Assembly (NCBI GenBank): GCA_028274465.1
Contig: CM051457.1
Location: forward strand, 27,191,313 to 27,255,312
Reading direction: 5' to 3'
Source of the DNA: Plantago ovata
Taxonomy: Eukaryota > Streptophyta > Magnoliopsida > Lamiales > Plantaginaceae
Length of the DNA stretch: 64,000 nucleotides
A model generated the notes under the pieces. That model was given only the letters and a program-made list of their open reading frames with translations. It had not been told where the DNA came from and did not search any database. The translations under genes and the position numbers were made by a program. This document shows, piece by piece, positions 58,494 to 64,000 of the stretch (positions are counted from its first letter, which is position 1; the number at the start of each line of letters is the position of its first letter).

Positions 58494-58835
58494 CAAACCC
58501 AACACGGGTAAACAACCATCATCGACTTGGGTCTGCTTTGATACCATATTAGAATTGGACCATCATCCCCTTAAAAGGCCTTGTAAGGGGAGAAGGTTAT
58601 CCAATCTTATATGTTGAATTGAGGTCCTACTCTCAAGCGATGTGGGATGGGGTTTAACAATGATGACTCATTGATTCCATCTTCTATAAGTGGAGAAGAA
58701 GAAAACGAGAAGGTTGATGAGGGTAAATCTGGTTCACGGGCCTACGACACCATCTCTCACGCCATTGAAGCGTATGGATTGAGTATTGATAGGAAAAATG
58801 AGGGACATGAGAGTAGAATAATATGTGTGTCATGA
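58230..58835 (+). pseudogene. Acidic open frame interrupted by the TRIM
   Basis: Before the TRIM the plus strand reads an acidic stretch (DGDEKEEQDQEDGDD). After the second ATGAT the same frame continues with SLIPSSISGEEENEKVDE and ends IICVS at 58835. Removing the element and one ATGAT leaves a single frame, so the TRIM landed in a pre-existing coding or coding-like segment. The host protein is not recognised; it could be part of a transposon-borne gene. Confidence 0.5.
58306..58659 (-). mobile_element. TRIM retrotransposon of a second family, 354 bp, TSD ATGAT
   Basis: Two 113 bp LTRs (58306-58418 and 58547-58659) read on the minus strand as TGTTAAACCCCATCCCACAT ... CCAATTCTAATA. The primer-binding site TGGTATCAAAGC follows the 5' LTR. 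The 128 bp interior ends in a purine stretch (GTGAGGGG). ATGAT flanks the element at 58301-58305 and 58660-58664. A partial copy (LTR 57728-57840) lies in the first 578 bp unit. Confidence 0.9.
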
Positions 58836-59530
58836 GCATAACAAATGATTGTATATGTATAGGATATTGTGCGGGTTCCCTTCTTTGTCCTTGGTGTCTC
58901 CTTGGAACCGGACAAAAGAATGAGCTGTCAGTACTAGGTGGTACTTTTCTGACATTTAGAGCACACGTGAGGCCTTCTTAGGTTTCGAGCTATAAGTCAC
59001 GCCGGGGTTAGGATAATCCTCAAGTGTGGGTTGAATACTTGGATGATGGTATGTTCTTCAAGGGCGATAGGTCATCGGGGTCTTAAAGGGCTATGGGGTA
59101 CTGTTCGAGGCTCGGGGATTCGATCCTCAGTACCTATATTCCCACATCAAAGATCATTGTTGGGATTTATCCCACTCAATCTGTTGTCTAAGGCTCAATT
59201 TGTTAGTTAATTCGTGATTTAGAGAATATTCTAAAATTTTCTAGTATATGTTATTTAGTTGATTTCAAATTCTATACGGATAAGGTCGATGTTGGATAAC
59301 ATCTCCAATGTTTATCTAATCAAACCAAATCCCGTATTTTTAGTCATTGCATGCCACCATGTCTCTCTCCTATTGGTCAAGATGTGTCATCGGTTTTTCC
59401 AATGTTTTTCAACACCGTTCTAATCCGATATAGTTAGATAAATTTAAACAATAATGTATTCTAATGGACACAATATATTTTTCTTTTCATGTTTTTGGTT
59501 CATTATAAATGTCAAATATCATATACTTCT
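58836..59530. other. No gene recognised; weak tRNA-like motif
   Basis: 59085-59145 has a B-box-like GGATTCGATCC and could be an eroded SINE. Otherwise AT-rich. Confidence 0.4.
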
Positions 59531-59539
59531 ATATGTTAT

Positions 59540-59963
59540 GGCTAGCGATATTTTCAAAGTGAAAATTAATTCATCCAGAGCATTTTCTTTTCATAAAATA
59601 AAAAATAAAATAATGATTGTGTTCATAATTAATTCTCTCTTAATTGCCAAAACATATTAATATTTCTTAATATAATTATCACATCATGAAATTATTTTAC
59701 ACTATAAATTAAAATGCAAAAATACCCCTAAAAAAACTAGAGTATGTAAAATTAAATAAAAATAAAAATTTTCCCACTTTAATACTGAAGTAGACTAAAT
59801 AATTTTTTTTTGTTATAGCTTTCTATAATTGGTGTAAGGATAGCTAAAGAATAATAATTTAAAATTTTACTTTTTCAATTTTAATGAAAATGAAAAATTA
59901 GTAGTAGAAAATAAAGAAACTACTCTGGATGAATCATTTTTCGCTCTGAAAATATCGCTACCC
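59540..59963. mobile_element. Mutator-like MITE, 424 bp, 9 bp TSD
   Basis: Inverted ends of about 40 bp: GGCTAGCGATATTTTCAAAG at the left; in reverse, GGGTAGCGATATTTTCAGAG at the right, followed in both by a shared TTCATCCAGAG block. ATATGTTAT flanks both sides (59531-59539 and 59964-59972), the 9 bp duplication typical of Mutator elements. Non-coding, AT-rich interior. Confidence 0.88.
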
Positions 59964-59972
59964 ATATGTTAT

Positions 59973-61510
59973 TAGTTCATGTTATGGAATTGACGTGTGT
60001 ATCTGAAGGGAGTGCCGGTTTGCTCACCTATTGGTTATTTAGTATTGTGGCTTTAAGAAGTGGTTGGAGTTTTTTTTATCGTCATCAATGTTAAAGTTGT
60101 GGTGGTTGTAGTGTAGCCTAGTCTTGCTTTGTGTTTGGGTTTAGGTGTTCTTTGGTTCAGCGTTGTAGTTTTATTTTGTATATTTCTAATACTATTTCTC
60201 AAACTTTTTGTATTGCAGATTTATTTAAACAAATATTATAAATCTCAACTTGGTGGTGGTGGTAGGTGATGTTTTCAGTGCCACTTCAAATTTCTTTAGG
60301 CGTTTCAAAGCTCTTCAGAAGTGTCCGTTCAGATAACAACTCTCAAGAAACTCTTGGTTGCACCACTTCGTTACATCACTTAAATACCGAAACTTTTATG
60401 GTTATGATCTACTTCATCTCTGTTACGATGTTACCGAATCGTTTTATTCTTTAATGCCTCTTCAATATTACGTCAGTTTCTTCATGGTAAATTCTTTCTC
60501 AAGCGTCACTTTCAATTTATCTCTTCTGCCGTCCAGCCATATGATTCCAGTACTTTCTACCCTCTGCTTCAATCAGGATTGGATGCTCTACAGATTTCTT
60601 ATTCTTAGTAATGTTAGTTTCAATTCATCTCTTCCACCGTCCTATACGAATCTTCAATCAGGTACTCTGAAGTCTCTGATTCAACCAGGATCAGATGTCC
60701 TACCGAGTTTGGTTTTTTTCTGCGAATTTCATTCAATTTACATAATGATTTCCCTCCCTATTTTACAGAATTTGCTCAACATTCCTCCACCCCTGCCATT
60801 GAATGCTTGAAGGTACAAAGTGTTTTCGACCATAAACACTCCAAAAGGATGCTGGTAAATTTTGCCTCACTTTGTTGTTTAATATTTTTTTTATTTTCCA
60901 AATTCAGATCAATTAAGTTATGCTTCTTCCTGTAGAAGATGCTCGGTCATGAAAATATATGAAAAAAGGAGGCAGGCTAGAGCTCTTCTGTTACATCTTT
61001 TATGAATTTTGTTGGTAGATATATATAGGATTAAAGGTGATGAGATGTAGAAAAAGTCGGGTTTCATCTGGTATGGTTTTAACTTCCAAGGCTACGTACA
61101 TGTAAAATATCATCAATTATCATACAGGTGTGTTTTTTGATGAAATTAGATAGGTAGGCGTAACTTTTGATTCTGGTACTTCTGCTTATTATAACTCTAC
61201 AAACTATAGATATAAATTCTGTTCCACATAAGATATTCTGAAGGTTGCGCGTAGTCAAAAGATTTTTGTAAATTTGAAGTTCGTGGTGTTTCTCTGGATT
61301 TAATTGAAGAGGCGCATCGCTGGATTTCTTTGAATTTGATTTTGAGCTCTCGACTCCTGTAGCCTCGCTGCTCTTTGGTTTGATTTTTGGTAGGATTTTG
61401 GTGAAGGTTGCACTTTTAAGTGTAAGCTGACTTTCGAGTTGCAATCCCCTTTTGAGCATTTCTTATGCTCTTCGTTCGTTAATAAAACATTATTCGTTAA
61501 AAAAAAGTTC
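59973..61510 (+). other. Possible retroelement 3' region; no gene recognised
   Basis: Pyrimidine-rich plus-strand sequence with open frames of low complexity (60266-60810). It ends in CGTTAATAAAACATTATTCG and an A-run at 61500-61507, which looks like a retroelement or mRNA-derived 3' end. No domain could be recognised on either strand. Confidence 0.3.
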
Positions 61511-62247
61511 AAACTTCACATACAACAAGAGGATGAGGAATATTTTTAATGGTGGATGAGAAGATTAGTTTTCGTTCTTACATACATTAGCATTGCAGTC
61601 TTCGTTGCTCTAGAAACAATATTCCTTTTACGGTGACCGGTGAACACATTGTCATGTCTACTGGTTGATGCCTATGTCCGAAACATTATAATCATATTTG
61701 GAGCTGCAAGTAACTTGTACCTCACTATATATGAAAAGGTTGTATAAGAAAAATGGTTGAGCCAGAAATCTGCAATTATAGAATTGTCCAGAACTAATAC
61801 AGTAATATAGCCATTTGGGTAGTAGGTTATTATGACCTGTTTTCATGACCCGAAGGATTTGGCAGTCTAAATCTCTAAGACTACCTCCAATATTTTCACT
61901 ATTAATGTCGTATATGTATAAGCTACTTAAAAATAATCTACAATAGTGTCAACTTATTTTAAACGGATTAATTTAAGGGCGTTTTTGTGGGTGTTTACAA
62001 AAATCTACCTTAATAGTTAGAGAAGCTATAAATATAATATTTGCATACTCAACTTATTGGAAGAAATAAGTTGCTTAAGAAAATCCAACTGAACTTCTAC
62101 ACACCTAATCCAACTTATTTAAAAAATAAATAAATAAATAAAAATTGTCAACTTACAAGTTGTTGCAAATACTAAAAATTAAAACAATTGCAAACACGAC
62201 CAAGTAATTTATGTTAAGTAATGATTATTAATTATGCAAGAAGAAAT
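61511..62247. other. No gene recognised
   Basis: AT-rich spacer with ATAAATAAATAAATAAA near 62125; nothing coding. Confidence 0.5.
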
Positions 62248-62531
62248 TATTAGAGAATTAATATAAATGATTAGATTCTATTCCTCCCGAACAGCTTAAA
62301 CGTTTGGAACAATTGAAATTCTATCATGGTATCAGAGCCATCTGGCTCACGCCCTGGGTTTGAATCTCATCGAAGACAAACTCCGACACATATTAAATTT
62401 CAATTCGATTGGCCTCTCCAAAGAGGTTGAAATTGGTCACGAGTGCGGGAAGTGTCAGGGAATTAATATAAATGATTAGATTATATTTCTCACCAATAGA
62501 TTAAACTATTGGAAGAGTTGGAATTCTATCA
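62248..62531 (+). mobile_element. TRIM retrotransposon copy 3
   Basis: 5' LTR about 62248-62326 (TAGAGAATTAATATAAATGA ... ATTCTATCA), primer-binding site TGGTATCAGAGCC from 62327, interior with CTGGCTCACGCCC and GGGTTTGAATCTC, and 3' LTR 62453-62531 (AATTAATATAAATGATTAGA ... GGAATTCTATCA). The LTRs differ clearly, so this is the oldest-looking of the three related copies. No target duplication is readable. Confidence 0.8.
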
Positions 62532-63285
62532 GGATTAGTATCACCAAAAACAAGTTTTATTGTGTATAATTTCAGGGTTTTGAATCATTATCATTCATGA
62601 ACATACATGGGCACCGCTATTAGAGCGGTGCACCAATTCTAGTCATTAATATTAATAATTCTTTTTTTATTGTTTCAAAAAATTAAACATATATGTAGAT
62701 AGAATTTTATCATTCAAACTATAAATGACCTGCGCAAATCTAAAATTTAATTTGTGATACATATAAAATCTCATTTGTTTTTAATATTAGCATGTGTTAC
62801 GTTGTAGCACATGCTAATGCCCCTCCCGCTTCGCCCCTGTCCGAGAAGCTAATATATAAGGTGTACCAGAGTTGTTATAAAAAACATATGAGTTGATGAT
62901 TTGATTTATGTTTCTGTCAAATTTTTCTCTTTTGCAAGACGCCTAATTTTACAGGATCTCTCTCTCCCATGAATTTCAGTTTTTTCGTGTTAAAAGTAAT
63001 CCCTTATACAAATTAGATATTCTCAGTTTGTAATCATCAAGCAACCATAAAAAAAAAAAATGAAAAGCCTTGTCAACGTTAAATTTATTGATCACGTACT
63101 GATATGATGCAATTACCTAACCTCTATAGAGATTTAGAATTTTACGTGAGCAAATTACATTGATATGTACACGAAATTGATTGTGAGGAATCTGAAATAT
63201 ATTGTTTCATTTCATTAATAATAATTAAAATTAACACTGTTGTAACTGCCAATTTATTTAATTATAACCATTTTTACAGTCAAAA
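62532..63285. other. Spacer with two short hairpins
   Basis: GCACCGCTATTAGAGCGGTG (62612-62631) and TTAGCATGTG...CACATGCTAA (about 62788-62819) are perfect or near-perfect hairpins. They may mark ends of a small MITE. No gene recognised. Confidence 0.5.
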
Positions 63286-63543
63286 TCATTCCATGAGTTT
63301 CTTATTGGTAGTGATGACTCTAGCCTTGTTGTCGACGGGACGGGGAAGAAAAGTCTGATAACAAGTATGATTGCCGCAACAAATTATGCAAAGGGCGAGG
63401 CACGGGAGCGGGACTATGAAACAGTTATCTTGATGCATACATTTGTTGAAACATGACTCCGCCTGCACCATATCCATGGACAACATTAACATGATCATCA
63501 GCATCATGTATGTTAAATTAGTATTCAACATGTTTTTTCTCAT
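63286..63543 (-). CDS. Small cysteine-rich secreted peptide, family member 2
   Basis: An intact single-exon frame of 85 codons. The signal peptide has a Met/Leu-rich core (TYMMLMIMLMLSMDMVQA). Eight cysteines at 31, 35, 41, 48, 52, 55, 56 and 61: C-x3-C-x5-C-x6-C-x3-C-x2-CC-x4-C. This is the same framework as the 48626 gene with one-residue shifts in two loops. The mature part is otherwise quite different (FIVPLPCLALCIICCG versus RTPVLPWCLYVCTVCC), while the polar tail (PRPVDNKARV) is similar in kind. A TATA-like TATATAAT lies about 90-100 bp upstream. The function is unknown; secretion and disulfide folding are inferred. Divergence of loops with a fixed cysteine frame suggests diversifying evolution. 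Confidence 0.75.
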   Translation of the reverse strand: MRKNMLNTNLTYMMLMIMLMLSMDMVQAESCFNKCMHQDNCFIVPLPCLALCIICCGNHTCYQTFLPRPVDNKARVITTNKKLME

Positions 63544-64000
63544 TATGTATGTTACATTAGTAAATTTCTTCCAACTATATGTGATAAGTGAATGTTTTGT
63601 GAGTTTTTTTTAAGAGTGCATGAGAAACGTTATTATATATTTGTGATTCCACTTAATAGAGTTTTCAATAGAGTAAACCGCGCTACACATTTTTACCATC
63701 TTTCAAAAATATCTAAGTAAAGTTACAATGTGATTTTATACACTACTTCTCTTTTCCATGAACGTTTACTATATATCTTGACCACATTTAAAATTCTTGA
63801 ACTTTTATGAAATTTTAAGTGGAAATTAAATTATTAATTTATCTACCATCAATTTACTCTTGCATTTTGAGTCAAACATTTAAATATACAAATTTATACT
63901 TATTATTTTAAAGTACTAAAATGAGACTTGGAGTGAGGTTGACAAAATAATATGAACAGAATGAATTTGTAATAATTTATTATTAGATGATTTTGAAATA
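63544..64000. other. Upstream region of peptide gene 2; no gene recognised
   Basis: A TATA-like motif lies near 63633-63641 (minus strand). The remainder is AT-rich, possibly an eroded Stowaway-like segment (63750-63960); too degraded to call. Confidence 0.4.

Noticed and set aside
1..64000. CRISPR arrays, operons, bacterial ribosome-binding sites
   Set aside because: None present; introns, TATA boxes and transposon types show nuclear plant DNA.

Overview
The window looks like nuclear DNA of a flowering plant, most likely a dicot. It is AT-rich. Its genes carry plant-type GT/AG introns and encode plant-specific families: a CSLC xyloglucan glucan synthase, a four-CRM-domain chloroplast splicing factor and an AN1 zinc-finger stress-associated protein. 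The spaces between them are filled with plant transposons (LINE, SINE, TRIM, Stowaway-, Harbinger- and Mutator-type MITEs). The species cannot be named from sequence alone. All exon models come from reading frames, splice consensus and family conservation.

Layout. 1-1330: 5' end of a minus-strand gene resembling the RNA ligase / cyclic phosphodiesterase family, with a repeat-rich leader intron. 1.4-16 kb: repeat-dominated, with a 1.4 kb fold-back structure, a dead LINE carrying a MITE that carries a SINE, a 1.26 kb insertion flanked by CTAG, three SINE copies, a TRIM and a Stowaway MITE. 16.6-20 kb: CSLC4 (4 exons). 21.4-25.6 kb: RNase H1-type gene (9 exons). 26.4-28 kb: predicted plastid protein with an HMA-like fold. 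29.3-35.3 kb: a duplicated neighbourhood with a truncated AN1 zinc-finger copy, an intronless divergent TBP gene, a second copy of the TBP tail, and the intact AN1 gene. 38.3-40.9 kb: secreted CREG-like protein (6 exons). 41.5-47.1 kb: CFM2-like chloroplast intron-splicing factor (13 exons). 47-64 kb: a young, rearranged region with three copies of a small cysteine-rich secreted peptide gene (two intact, one frameshifted), a detached copy of the CFM2 last exon, a 5.4 kb LINE with target-site duplication, TRIMs and a 578 bp tandem duplication.

The genes do not form a pathway. They are housekeeping genes of the cell wall (CSLC4), nucleic acid metabolism (RNase H, TBP), plastid RNA splicing (CFM2) and stress or secretion (AN1 protein, CREG). 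From memory, CSLC4 and an RNA-ligase-like gene lie close together in Arabidopsis, as do CFM2 and an RNase H gene, so parts of this order may be ancient. The most novel content is the cysteine-rich peptide family, which has spread here partly by duplication together with the CFM2 3' end, and the divergent intronless TBP.
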